From: Candidatus Methanoperedens sp.
GTDB taxonomy: Archaea > Halobacteriota > Methanosarcinia > Methanosarcinales > Methanoperedenaceae
Length of the DNA stretch: 64,000 nt
Assembly: GCA_012026795.1 (NCBI GenBank)
Contig: VEPM01000021.1
Span: 1 to 64,000 of the forward strand
Direction: 5' to 3'
A program made the translations under genes and the position numbers. The notes below the pieces were generated by a model, which saw nothing but the letters and a program-made list of their open reading frames with translations, made no database searches and had not been told where the DNA came from. Of the stretch, positions 50,914 to 59,897 are shown piece by piece. Numbering within the stretch: the stretch's first letter is position 1; the number at the start of each line of letters is the position of its first letter.

Positions 50914-52521
50914 ATGACCCCCACCGAATCAGCAGCCAGGGAAATCATAGAACAACTCCTTCGAAACGATATCCTGGACGAAAAAACCCTCAATTCAGCA
51001 AAAAAAGCTGCCAGCATCCGCTATAAACTTTCGTCCCTTCTGGGTAATTCCCAGATCCTTGCCGCTGCCCACAACAATGAGGAGAAACAATATGTCCTTG
51101 AACATCTGCGGTTAAAACCCGTAAGAACGATATCAGGTGTCGCTGTAATTGCAGCGATGACATCCCCTGCGCCATGTCCTCATGGCCTGTGCATCCCATG
51201 TCCCGGGGGCATTGAATCAAAATTTCACTCACCGCAGAGCTATATGGGAGCTGAACCCGCAGCCAAACGGGCTTTTGAGAATGATTTTGATCCCTATTTG
51301 CAGGTCTTTTCGCGCTTAAAACAGCTTTCACAAATCGGCCATCCTGTGGAGAAAGCGGAACTTATCATAATGGGTGGAACTTATACCTCGCGTACTTTGT
51401 GCTACCAGGAATGGTTCGTTAAACGCTGTATTGAGGCCATGAATGATTTTTATGGAACAGAATGGCGAAAAGACCGGGGTTATGTTCCGGTAGAAGAAGT
51501 CCAGTCTGCAAACGAGAGCGCCCGTGTCCGCAATGTCGGGATTACCATTGAGACAAGACCCGACTGGACAAAAACAGAGCATATTGATACTATTCTTGAA
51601 CTGGGTGCGACAAAGGTGGAAATCGGAGTACAGAACACGTATGATTTCATCCTTGCAGGCATACAGCGCGGGCATACGGTTGCAGCAAGCGCTGATGCCA
51701 ATATGAGACTCAGGGACAGCGGACTGAAGGTCGGGTTCCATATGATGCCCGGGCTTCCGGGTGCAACATTTGATTCCGATCTTCGGATGTTCAAAAGATT
51801 ATTCGAAGATGAGCGCTTTATGCCGGATTATCTTAAGATATATCCTACACTTGTCACAGAAGGAACACGGCTTCATGGGATGTGGGAACTGGGGAATTAT
51901 GCACCTCTTGAGGTGCTTGAAGCTGTCGAGTTGCTTGCAAAGATAAAAGCCCTGCTGCCCAAATGGGTACGCCTGCAAAGGATCCAGCGCGATATTCCCG
52001 CATACCAGGTGCTTGCGGGTATAAGAAAAAGCAATATCAGGCAGCTTGCAAAAGAACGGCTCATTGAAATGGGAGGAAAATGCAGGTGCATCAGGTGCCG
52101 TGAAGTCGGGCATAAGGAACTTTCAGGAATAAAACCTGAGAATATTGAACTGATAAATGAAAAATACAGGGCTTGCAAAGGTCTGGAACACTTCATTTCA
52201 TTTGAAGATGCAACAATGGATGTATTGATCGGCTTCCTGAGGCTGCGTTTCCCGGCAGCGCCCCACCGGCCTGAACTTGAAGGCGCAGCACTTATACGTG
52301 AACTGCATGTCTACGGCTCGATGGTAGCGCCAGGTGAGGATGCGGGTGAATCACAGTGGCAGCACAAGGGCTATGGAGAGGAGCTTCTGACCCATGCGGA
52401 AGAAACTGCAAGAGCTTCCGGATATAAGAAAATTGCGGTAACAAGCGGTATAGGTGTAAGGGATTACTACAGGAAATTCGGATATGAGCGAGAAGGACCA
52501 TACATGACAAAAAGAGTGTGA
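50914..52521 (+). CDS. elp3: Elp3, radical SAM tRNA U34 carboxymethyl-forming acetyltransferase
   Basis: A 535-residue enzyme. The radical SAM cysteines are C88, C93, C96 in the motif CPHGLCIPC (CX4CX2C). Then the SAM core continues (ETRPDWT, EIGVQ), a Zn-binding loop CRCIRCREVGH, and the GNAT domain (about 430-535: GYGEELLTHAEETARASGYKKIAVTSGIGVRDYYRKFGYE). Elp3 uses acetyl-CoA to start cm5U/mcm5U at tRNA wobble uridine. It works alone in archaea. The next gene overlaps its stop (GTGA), making an operon. Confidence 0.95.
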   Translation: MTPTESAAREIIEQLLRNDILDEKTLNSAKKAASIRYKLSSLLGNSQILAAAHNNEEKQYVLEHLRLKPVRTISGVAVIAAMTSPAPCPHGLCIPCPGGIESKFHSPQSYMGAEPAAKRAFENDFDPYLQVFSRLKQLSQIGHPVEKAELIIMGGTYTSRTLCYQEWFVKRCIEAMNDFYGTEWRKDRGYVPVEEVQSANESARVRNVGITIETRPDWTKTEHIDTILELGATKVEIGVQNTYDFILAGIQRGHTVAASADANMRLRDSGLKVGFHMMPGLPGATFDSDLRMFKRLFEDERFMPDYLKIYPTLVTEGTRLHGMWELGNYAPLEVLEAVELLAKIKALLPKWVRLQRIQRDIPAYQVLAGIRKSNIRQLAKERLIEMGGKCRCIRCREVGHKELSGIKPENIELINEKYRACKGLEHFISFEDATMDVLIGFLRLRFPAAPHRPELEGAALIRELHVYGSMVAPGEDAGESQWQHKGYGEELLTHAEETARASGYKKIAVTSGIGVRDYYRKFGYEREGPYMTKRV

Positions 52522-53504
52522 AACCCATAAGAAAATATAAATTAACGGTAAATAATTGGTGCATCGTGCAAAAAAAGACCGCAATTACTGCTCTTGTTCC
52601 GCCGGAATTGATATTTGCGTGCAATAGCGAGCCCTTTGATGTCAATAATGTCATCCCCGGATCAAAAAAATATCCGCGCAACAAATTATGCGCCTGGACC
52701 GCCATCTGGCAGGAGATGCTTTCAAAAAGAGAGATCAATATCGATTCTCTTATCGTGGTTGCAGGCGGGGACTGCCATAATGCGCTTGTGGATGGCCAGA
52801 AAGTTGCTATGAGCGGCATTCCCACCCATTTTTTCTTTTATCCTTTCGACGGGGACCCCGATTATCTGGAATCACAATTGTACGGACTCAGTGATTTCCT
52901 GGGAAACATTGGCTCACCCGAAAAACCCGGACAGATCAGGGAGCTTAAAAGATCAGGGCAAAAGATTGATAAAAAAAGAGCTGACGGGAAGATTTCGGCA
53001 GGTGATGCTTTCAGGGTCATGATATCTTTTTCAGACTTAATGAGTGATCTTGATAAATTCAGGGAAGTTATTTCATCAACAAAAGAGCAAAAAATTGACC
53101 TGGACAACAGGGTTGCGTTAATCGGTGTTCCTCCGATATTCCATGATTTCCATGATGTTGCAGGGGATCTGGGCCTTGCTATAGTATTTGATGAGCTTCC
53201 TTTTGAATTTATCAGGCACTCAGGAGCTGATATTCCTGGTATCGCCCGTGATTATTGCAACTACACATTTGCAAGGCCGCTTGATTTCAGGATAAAATTC
53301 CTCCAGGAGGAACTTGAAAAAAGAAAAGTTGACGGAGTAATACATTATACGCAATTTGCCTGTCACCATATGCTTGAAGATGAGATCATGAGGTCAGAGC
53401 TTGATTATCCGATGCTGACAATCCAGGGGGACCTTCCGGGTAATACTCCGGAGCAGATAAAATTGAGGCTTGAAGCCTTCAGGGAGTTGCTTGAGAGATC
53501 ATGA
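52518..53504 (+). CDS. 2-hydroxyacyl-CoA dehydratase-like Fe-S protein (HgdB/BzdN type)
   Basis: Start GTG at 52518 overlapping the elp3 stop by 4 nt. The 328-residue product matches the HGD-D family: ACNSEPFDVNNVIPG, KYPRNKLCAWTAI, GDCHNAL and FACHHMLEDE, whose cysteines bind a [4Fe-4S] or double-cubane cluster. It is shorter than usual dehydratase subunits (about 380-450). The next gene is the matching ATPase activator. The pair would use ATP to drive low-potential electron transfer; the substrate (an acyl-CoA, or a small molecule as in double-cubane proteins) is open. Confidence 0.82.
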   Translation: MKPIRKYKLTVNNWCIVQKKTAITALVPPELIFACNSEPFDVNNVIPGSKKYPRNKLCAWTAIWQEMLSKREINIDSLIVVAGGDCHNALVDGQKVAMSGIPTHFFFYPFDGDPDYLESQLYGLSDFLGNIGSPEKPGQIRELKRSGQKIDKKRADGKISAGDAFRVMISFSDLMSDLDKFREVISSTKEQKIDLDNRVALIGVPPIFHDFHDVAGDLGLAIVFDELPFEFIRHSGADIPGIARDYCNYTFARPLDFRIKFLQEELEKRKVDGVIHYTQFACHHMLEDEIMRSELDYPMLTIQGDLPGNTPEQIKLRLEAFRELLERS

Positions 53505-54187
53505 TAGGGCTTGACGTGGGCAGTACGACTGCCAAAAAAGTTTCAATTGAAGATGGTGAAATAAAATACCAGATAACAGGGACGCATAACTGGAAAGACC
53601 TGGTAACCGGAATTGACGGGAATGATATTATTTCAACCGGGTACTTTCGGAACCTGGTCTCACATCGCGCCTCTGTCACTGAAATAACGGCTGCCATTTA
53701 TGGTGTCCGGCATTATTTTCCTGATGCTGATGTTATTGTTGATATCGGGGGACAGGACACAAAAGTCATTGACGTCAAGAAAAATAATTTTGTAATAAAC
53801 GACAAATGCAGCGCAGGCACAGGCGCTTTCCTTGAATTCGTTGCAAATTATTTCAGGATCGAACTAAAGGATATGGGTTCATTTCACAGCAGGGCAAAAC
53901 GAATCCCTGCGATAAATAATACATGCGGGGTATTTGCGCTCTCAGAGATGATCTCACAGCTTGTTGCAGGATACACACAGGAAGAAGTCATTGCAGGGAT
54001 GCATTATGCATTTGCGCGCAGGATCTCGTTTATGGTGCCGGAGGCGCAAAAACTTGTTCTTATCGGCGGGACAGTAAAGAATACAGGGATGTTATCAGCG
54101 CTTGAAGATATCCTCAAAAAAGAAGTCCTTGTGCCGGATGAGCCGCAGATCGTGAATGCCCTGGGCGCGCTTAAGTATCATTCCTGA
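53501..54187 (+). CDS. BadF/BadG/HgdC-family ATPase activator
   Basis: A 228-residue ASKHA-fold ATPase: the phosphate loop MIGLDVGSTTAK, IVDIGGQDTKVI, the CSAGTGAFLE motif with the cluster-binding Cys, NTCGVFALSEM with the second Cys, and LIGGTVKNTGML. Such activators are homodimers bridging one [4Fe-4S] cluster; ATP use energises one electron for the partner. Its start overlaps the stop of the previous gene by 4 nt. The protein is short compared with HgdC (about 260). Confidence 0.9.
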   Translation: MIGLDVGSTTAKKVSIEDGEIKYQITGTHNWKDLVTGIDGNDIISTGYFRNLVSHRASVTEITAAIYGVRHYFPDADVIVDIGGQDTKVIDVKKNNFVINDKCSAGTGAFLEFVANYFRIELKDMGSFHSRAKRIPAINNTCGVFALSEMISQLVAGYTQEEVIAGMHYAFARRISFMVPEAQKLVLIGGTVKNTGMLSALEDILKKEVLVPDEPQIVNALGALKYHS

Positions 54188-54257
54188 TTCGAATTATATA
54201 CCCAAAGAATTACCCACAATTCTTATTAAGTGTAAGAGCAAGTATCGGTGGGATTTC

Positions 54258-55283
54258 ATGGAAAGATTCAAATCGAGAAATATTCTGTTTGTAATTGTAA
54301 TCGGTGCAATTATTTTTACAATTTTTGCAAAACAGATAGGATTTGAGAAATTTTTTAGCCTGGTAAATAACGCCAATAAACCTTTACTTCTCCTTGCAGT
54401 ATTTTTTAATTTATTGAATATGATAACCTTCACAATCTCATGGCGATGCCTGATCCCTGCAAAGATCAGCCTTTATAAATTATTCAAATTCTTTATGGCT
54501 GGAACATTTATCAATAATATAACGCCGTCATTCGGGACAGCCGGAGAACCTGTAAAAGCCATGTATCTCGGAAAAGAAACAGGAACGAGCAAGTCTGAAT
54601 GTTTTGCTGGTATAGTCTCAGTGAGGATGCTGAATATGTTCCCATTCTTAACGATCGGTATGTTTGGTATCTGGCTCCTGTTTTCCAATCCCATGATAAA
54701 ACTGGGGTTCTGGGAGATAGTTGGGTTGGTATTCTCTATCGGGCTTACTCTTTCAATATTCTTTCTTATAATATATTTTTATATAAGGAAAGATAAATTA
54801 TCTTCATTTGTCCATTCATCCATACGCTTTTTTGCTCCATTCATCGGACTGGTGAAAAAAGGTTTTGACCATACCGCATACCTTGTTGCTGTGGACAAAT
54901 CAATTAACTCATTCCATGGGGGTCTCAGGAATATTAAGCAGGATAAGAAAGGCCTTGCAAAAGTCCTGGTATTATCATATTTCGGATGGGTTTTTGACCT
55001 GATGGCGATATATATGGTATTTCTGTCCATAGATGAAACTCATATCCATATCAGTGTATTGATCATTTCCTATACCATCTCTATGGTCAGTAGCTGGCTC
55101 CCTCTTTTCCTGCCAGGTGGACTTGGAATTGTTGACACTACAATGGCAATCCTTTTCATAGCCGGAGGCGTGCCTGCCCAGACGGCAATACTTGCAACAT
55201 TACTTTACAGGCTTTCATCCTACTGGTTCAATACTATTTTAGGAGCTTACTATTTCTGGGCTCTTTTAAAAAAAGATAGCTGA
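54258..55283 (+). CDS. Flippase-like membrane protein (LPG-synthase TM / UPF0104 family)
   Basis: I take the ATG at 54258 (341 residues) with GGTGGGAT just upstream; a longer frame to 54156 runs back through the previous gene end. Eight or so membrane helices with the family motif FGTAGEPVKAMYLGKETG and GLGIVDTTM. The family includes the membrane part of lysylphosphatidylglycerol synthase and archaeal flippase-like proteins. The 3' end overlaps the convergent ATP-grasp gene by 34 nt. Confidence 0.83.
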   Translation: MERFKSRNILFVIVIGAIIFTIFAKQIGFEKFFSLVNNANKPLLLLAVFFNLLNMITFTISWRCLIPAKISLYKLFKFFMAGTFINNITPSFGTAGEPVKAMYLGKETGTSKSECFAGIVSVRMLNMFPFLTIGMFGIWLLFSNPMIKLGFWEIVGLVFSIGLTLSIFFLIIYFYIRKDKLSSFVHSSIRFFAPFIGLVKKGFDHTAYLVAVDKSINSFHGGLRNIKQDKKGLAKVLVLSYFGWVFDLMAIYMVFLSIDETHIHISVLIISYTISMVSSWLPLFLPGGLGIVDTTMAILFIAGGVPAQTAILATLLYRLSSYWFNTILGAYYFWALLKKDS

Positions 55284-56185
55284 TCCTTCGTAAAAGTGAA
55301 ACTGCCATTTATTTCCACATGATCCGGAAGTTCCCCGAATTTAGACTTTAGTATCAGGTCAGCAATTTGTGTTTCCATCACTTTTGATATCCCTATTATG
55401 GATGAGGTTGGTCTTGGATTAACATCTACCACATACGGTTTATCCCCAAGAACAATATCTATGCCTGAATATCCGCGGCATCCCAGGATTCTTGCAGTTT
55501 TTTTTGCTACATCTATTATCTCTCCGTTCCTTTCGCAATGATATGGCACTACGCTTCCTTTATAGGAAAAGTTGTCTTTGATTTCAATCAACTGCCTGTT
55601 TACTGTAAGGGGCAGCTGGGTCTTGCCGGTTATCAAACTGACGCTTAAGTGTTCTCCTTCAACAAATGCAGTAGCGATGAAACCTTCTTTTATTTTTCCT
55701 CTTTTGCTTCTATATATTCCTTCGGAAGCGCAGCCAAACCTGGGTTTAATTACGAAATCACCGTTAAAATCACCATTATATCCCACTCCGTATTCACCGC
55801 TCCCAATGGTTTCCGGGACAGGTATGCCTGCATGAGAAAGAATACGGGTACATTCCAGTTTATCCGCACACAGGCGTATTGAATCTGACGGGCATCCAAG
55901 GTTTACGGAATTTTTTTCAATTATTTCGGTCAGGTCACCGAGGATTTCATCAGGCGCAATAACCAGAGCTGCATCACATTCTTTTGACAATTTCCTCACC
56001 GTTCCTTCAAACCCGGTTGTCCTGATGGCCTTTCCCGATTGGAGTTTTACGCCTGCCGAAGGATATAATACAACATGTCCGCATGAAACAAAGCTTTTTA
56101 CAAGGGTATCAAGCATTGCTTTTCCTTCAAGCATGAATTCCTCGATGCCGGCGCCTACTGCATATTCTGTCACAAGGATTTTCAT
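55250..56185 (-). CDS. mfnD: ATP-grasp ligase, probable tyramine-glutamate ligase MfnD
   Basis: A 311-residue ATP-grasp protein: MKILVTEYAVGAG at the start, ATP-binding DFVIKPRFGCASEGIY, KGSVVPYHC and a metal-binding end YVVDVNPRPTSSI. N-terminus, length and archaeal setting match MfnD, which adds the first glutamate to tyramine in methanofuran biosynthesis. Methanofuran is required in methanogens and reverse methanogenesis. Other ATP-grasp ligases of similar length are possible. The next gene is separated by 27 nt on the same strand. Confidence 0.65.
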   Translation of the reverse strand: MKILVTEYAVGAGIEEFMLEGKAMLDTLVKSFVSCGHVVLYPSAGVKLQSGKAIRTTGFEGTVRKLSKECDAALVIAPDEILGDLTEIIEKNSVNLGCPSDSIRLCADKLECTRILSHAGIPVPETIGSGEYGVGYNGDFNGDFVIKPRFGCASEGIYRSKRGKIKEGFIATAFVEGEHLSVSLITGKTQLPLTVNRQLIEIKDNFSYKGSVVPYHCERNGEIIDVAKKTARILGCRGYSGIDIVLGDKPYVVDVNPRPTSSIIGISKVMETQIADLILKSKFGELPDHVEINGSFTFTKDQLSFFKRAQK

Positions 56186-56212
56186 TAAAATGATGTAATG
56201 GGCTGGTAAGTA

Positions 56213-56752
56213 TTAAAACTGCGGTTTCTTTTTGAAGTAACGTTCTTTCTCACTGAAAATGCAACCGCAATATTTTTGCATATAAAGTCCAAGATCCCTC
56301 GATATATTACGGGATTCCTGATATCCTTCCCTGAAATCCTCATAATAGAACGCGATCCCGAACTCATGAGCTATTTTTTCCCCAACCCTGGCGAGTATAT
56401 CATGTTTCTGGTATGGTGAAATGAGAAGAGTGGTAGTGAAAGCATCAAATTCCAGATGTTTTGCCATTTTTGCGGTCTGTTCAAGTCTGGCAGTATAGCA
56501 GAATGTGCATCGTTCTTCTGCAGAAAGTGCCCCCCGGAGATAGTCTTCAATCTCGTAATTATTATCGTAGATAACTTTTGTTCCTTTTAACTCCACATAT
56601 TTTTCCACAGATTCCAGGCGATTTTTATATTCCTGGAAAGGATGAATATTGGGGTTATAAAAAAAAGCTGTTACATCGTGTCCTTCCTCAAGCATTCTTT
56701 TATGAGGATATGTGAAACAGGGGGCGCAGCAAACATGGGTGAGAATTTTCAT
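56213..56752 (-). CDS. QueH-like (DUF208) epoxyqueuosine-reductase-family protein
   Basis: A 179-residue protein with the whole QueH signature: THVCCAPC, CTFCYTARLEQ, YYEDFREGYQ and KYCGCIFSE, giving the cysteines for the [4Fe-4S] cluster and the extra Fe site. In bacteria QueH turns epoxyqueuosine into queuosine. Archaea make archaeosine, not queuosine, so its role here is unclear; queuosine in the tRNA or another deoxygenation is possible. It lies upstream of the MfnD-like gene on the same strand. Confidence 0.85.
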   Translation of the reverse strand: MKILTHVCCAPCFTYPHKRMLEEGHDVTAFFYNPNIHPFQEYKNRLESVEKYVELKGTKVIYDNNYEIEDYLRGALSAEERCTFCYTARLEQTAKMAKHLEFDAFTTTLLISPYQKHDILARVGEKIAHEFGIAFYYEDFREGYQESRNISRDLGLYMQKYCGCIFSEKERYFKKKPQF

Positions 56753-56830
56753 AATATCTATTTACCTCTTTAAAATAAATACACCATAGAATACTAATAA
56801 ATAATAAATTAGAGTAAAATATGAGTAAAT

Positions 56831-57106
56831 ATGATAATTGAAAATCTTAAACCATTTAAAGGGCAGCATTGTGAAACTACAACAACGGGGACATTGCTAA
56901 AACATATTGGCATAGAACTGTCCGAACCAATGCTTTTTGGATTAGGTGAAGGATTGGGCTTTATATTCTGGAACATGAAAATCATGGATTTTCCCTTTAT
57001 TGGAGGAAGAATCAAAACAGACCTGCTGACCCAGAATATTGCCAAAAACTTAAACTTGAGATTGGAGATATCTGAAACTTCATCCATTTTCAGAAATTCT
57101 TATTGA
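56831..57106 (+). pseudogene. Truncated BtrH-like N-terminal domain
   Basis: 91 codons: the N-terminus matches BtrH_N (butirosin H-like acyltransferase/peptidase fold), with GQHCETTTTGTLLKHIGIELSEPMLFGLGEGLGF. The active-site Cys (HCETT) is there, but the family has about 330 residues and the frame breaks off at 57104 after unusual residues (SIFRNSY). No later part is seen, so it is a truncated remnant. Confidence 0.7.
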
Positions 57107-57310
57107 TTTATCCGGGAAGGAAAAATCGGCAATGGAAATTTTGATGGAAATTGATAAAAGTTGATTAACATGAATAAAAAAGTTGAGCGCAAATAGTAGT
57201 GAATCGATGGCCAGACAGTGTCTTTGGCCAGAGCCAATAAGCAAGATATCCGGCTCATCATCTTTTTTAATTGACTTGAACCAATCCCTCTCTCCAGTGC
57301 CAGACTGCAG

Positions 57311-58072
57311 CTACTGTGAGACCAGTCCTCCATCTACGACCATTGGATGACCTACGACAAACGAAGCCGCATCTGAGCACAGCCATACCACAGCCTCAGC
57401 TACTTCTTCCGGTGTACCCAACCGCCCTACCGGTTCAATTTTGATATACTGCGCTTCAAACTCTTGTTTGCCGCCTGTGAGCCTTTCAACCATTGGCGTG
57501 CGGATAACGCCAGGGCATACGGCGTTAATACGAATGCCCCTGTCTGCATATTCCAGCGCAGCCGCGCGCGTAAGCGAAATTATGCCGCCTTTGGATGCAC
57601 AATAGGCAGGTATATACCTGAAACCTACAAGCCCGGCCACAGACGATGTATTGACTATGGCACCACCTTTCTGCCTGAGCATCTGAGGTATCTCGTACTT
57701 CATGCACAGCCACACACCTTTGAGATTGATATCAATAACACGGTCCCAGTTCTCCTCGGTGCAGTCTGCGGTGAGGGTTCTGGCTCCCTCGATACCCGCA
57801 TTGTTGTGGGCGCAGTCCAATCTGTTGTAGGTACTGACTGCGGTACTGATCAATTCCTCAACATCGGAAGCCTTTGATACATCAGCTTTAACGAATATGG
57901 CTTCACGACCTGTATCTTTAATTATCCTTACTGTTTCCTCTCCGCCCTTCACCTGCACATCAGCCACCACGACCTTTGCCCCTTCCCTGGAAAACGCCAG
58001 CGCAGAAGCTCTTCCGATCCCGGAACTGCCACCGGTCACAAGTGCAACCTTACCCTCTAACGACCCGGTCAT
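57311..58072 (-). CDS. Short-chain dehydrogenase/reductase
   Basis: A 253-residue classical SDR. Cofactor motif TGGSSGIGRAS, acidic residue after beta 2 (VVADVQ) suggesting NAD(H), NNAG motif, catalytic Ser (NTSSVAG), and YxxxK (YCASKGG). The C-terminal GHPMVVDGGLVSQ is typical. A GGAGGCGCC site precedes the ATG. Its neighbour is an FAD oxidase on the same strand. Substrate not assigned. Confidence 0.93.
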   Translation of the reverse strand: MTGSLEGKVALVTGGSSGIGRASALAFSREGAKVVVADVQVKGGEETVRIIKDTGREAIFVKADVSKASDVEELISTAVSTYNRLDCAHNNAGIEGARTLTADCTEENWDRVIDINLKGVWLCMKYEIPQMLRQKGGAIVNTSSVAGLVGFRYIPAYCASKGGIISLTRAAALEYADRGIRINAVCPGVIRTPMVERLTGGKQEFEAQYIKIEPVGRLGTPEEVAEAVVWLCSDAASFVVGHPMVVDGGLVSQ

Positions 58073-58158
58073 TTCGGCGCCTCCTTTTTATTTAATATAT
58101 ATTTGTCAGCTTTTTCCATAGTAACTCCTCCCTTATAGAACATCTATTTTCCATCGCC

Positions 58159-59580
58159 TTATAATTTTCCCGGCTTGATGTTCTGGTTCAGGCTGAAGAA
58201 GTTTGTGGGATCATACTTGTTCTTTAGCGCCGCGAGCCGCTCGTACTTCTTCTTGCCGTAGGCAGCCATTACCCTATCAGCCCCCTCGGTCATCAGGAAG
58301 TTCACGTATACGCCACCTGTTGCGAAGGGCTGCACAGCGTTCCACAGGTCGCGTGCCCATTTGATATTCTCATCATTCTTCGTGGTGTCTTGCCACATAC
58401 CGACGATGTTGATGATGAAGGGCGCATCACGGTGATTATAAGGCGTTTCGTCATCGCCCACACGGCTCACAGCACCCATGAGATGACCAATAAGCATCTT
58501 CGACATGGGTGAAGGTCTTTTTGCAGCATAATCGATGAGGATATCAATGGCTTCATCACTTAAATCTTTCAGGTACTCAGACTTCCAATAGTTCTGCCAT
58601 CCCGGTGGATTCCCGGCATCCAACATTTTTTGCAGTGCCGTGTATGGAGTGGGGCCGAGAAGATCGATTGCTGGCGGGCAAGACGTTCTTAGGGATTTGA
58701 TGACACGTTCTCCCTCCTTGATCGGCCCGGTATAGCAGATGATAACAAAGAGTACAGTTTTTCCCTGAATATTTTCTGGCATTGGCGCTGCTTTTGGCGC
58801 TGTCACGAAGGCAAGGATGGTATCTAAATCATCAGGAGCTTTAGCTATGAATCCACGATAGAATTGCAAGACTTCTTTTGCCTTTTCAATGGGATAGATC
58901 AACCTGCCTCCGAGTACTGTTGGACCGACTGGATAAAGTTTGAACTCGAATGATGTTACTATCCCGAAGTTACCGCCGCCGCCTCGTATGCCCCAGAATA
59001 GATCGTCATTCTCTTTATCGCTGGCGATCAGAAGCCTTCCATCCGCGGTTACTACATCTGCCGACAGGAGGTTATCTACTGTCAGACCGTACTTTCGTGA
59101 AAGGTAACCAAAACCACCGCCAACAGTAAAACCAGCAATGCCAGTCGTGGACTGTATGCCGCCTGGTAGTGCCAGACCAAACGCCTGGGTCTCCCGGTCG
59201 AAATCGGCCCACGTAAGACCAGGTTCGGCGCGGGCGATTCGCCTGACCGGATCGACACGGATACCTTTCATTCGCGACAGGTCAATGACAATGCCGCCGT
59301 CACAGACCGCATTACCTGCCACGTTATGCCCACCACCACGCACTGCCACAAGTTGCTTATTGGCGCGGGCAAAATTGACAGCGTTGATGACATCTACAGC
59401 TCCGGTGCAGCGCGCAATGAGCGCAGGATATTTGTCAATCATCCCGTTCCATATTTTACGTGCTTCATCGTAACCTGCGTCCCCTGGACGGATGAGCTCA
59501 CCCCGGAAGCCTGCTTTAAATTTTTGAACGATCGCCTCATTAAGGGTCTGACCCTTGGTGATTGTGATTTGTTCTACCAT
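58159..59580 (-). CDS. FAD-linked oxidase of the berberine-bridge (BBE-like) family
   Basis: A 473-residue protein with FAD_binding_4 domain: VAVRGGGHNVAGNAVCDGG holds the His that binds FAD covalently, and GIAGFTVGGGFGYLSRKYGL follows. At the position of the second covalent Cys of BBE the residue is not Cys, so only one bond to flavin is likely. The C-terminal BBE motif is YVNFLMTE plus YERLAALKNKYDPTNFFSLNQNI. Such enzymes oxidise sugars or alkaloid-like alcohols with O2 or another acceptor. Unusual in an anaerobe; acquisition from bacteria is likely. Confidence 0.9.
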   Translation of the reverse strand: MVEQITITKGQTLNEAIVQKFKAGFRGELIRPGDAGYDEARKIWNGMIDKYPALIARCTGAVDVINAVNFARANKQLVAVRGGGHNVAGNAVCDGGIVIDLSRMKGIRVDPVRRIARAEPGLTWADFDRETQAFGLALPGGIQSTTGIAGFTVGGGFGYLSRKYGLTVDNLLSADVVTADGRLLIASDKENDDLFWGIRGGGGNFGIVTSFEFKLYPVGPTVLGGRLIYPIEKAKEVLQFYRGFIAKAPDDLDTILAFVTAPKAAPMPENIQGKTVLFVIICYTGPIKEGERVIKSLRTSCPPAIDLLGPTPYTALQKMLDAGNPPGWQNYWKSEYLKDLSDEAIDILIDYAAKRPSPMSKMLIGHLMGAVSRVGDDETPYNHRDAPFIINIVGMWQDTTKNDENIKWARDLWNAVQPFATGGVYVNFLMTEGADRVMAAYGKKKYERLAALKNKYDPTNFFSLNQNIKPGKL

Positions 59581-59897
59581 AAATTTGCACCTTTCACTCT
59601 ATTTGCCAATTTATTCATGATTTTACCTCCATTGGGGCGTGGATTTCAAAACCGACATTCCCTTTAAGCCACGCACTTGCACTCAGTAATTAATCTCTGT
59701 TCCCGGTATAAATAAATTTGTATGAATCGATATAAGTTGCTTTCATACTCATGAAAAAATCGCAGTCGGACAAGCTATCTTAGCCATTTAAACTGGTAGC
59801 GTGAGTTCGTTTCAGTTCGTACGAGTTCGTTGTTAATTTTTTTTTCAAAGTCCGCAAAGATAGTTTGAATTGTTTGGTTTTTAACAATAATTTCCCC
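59581..59897. other. Gap without a gene
   Basis: About 315 bases with the promoter region of the FAD oxidase gene (TTGTATGAATCGATATAAG around 59720) and a short run of AGTTCGT repeats (59810-59832). No gene or structural RNA seen. Confidence 0.5.

Noticed and set aside
57180-57312. Coding-like frame on the minus strand (DWFKSIKKDDEPDILLIGSG)
   Set aside because: It lies behind the SDR stop, is only about 40 codons long, has no start and no family I can name; it may be a remnant but is not strong enough to list as a feature.
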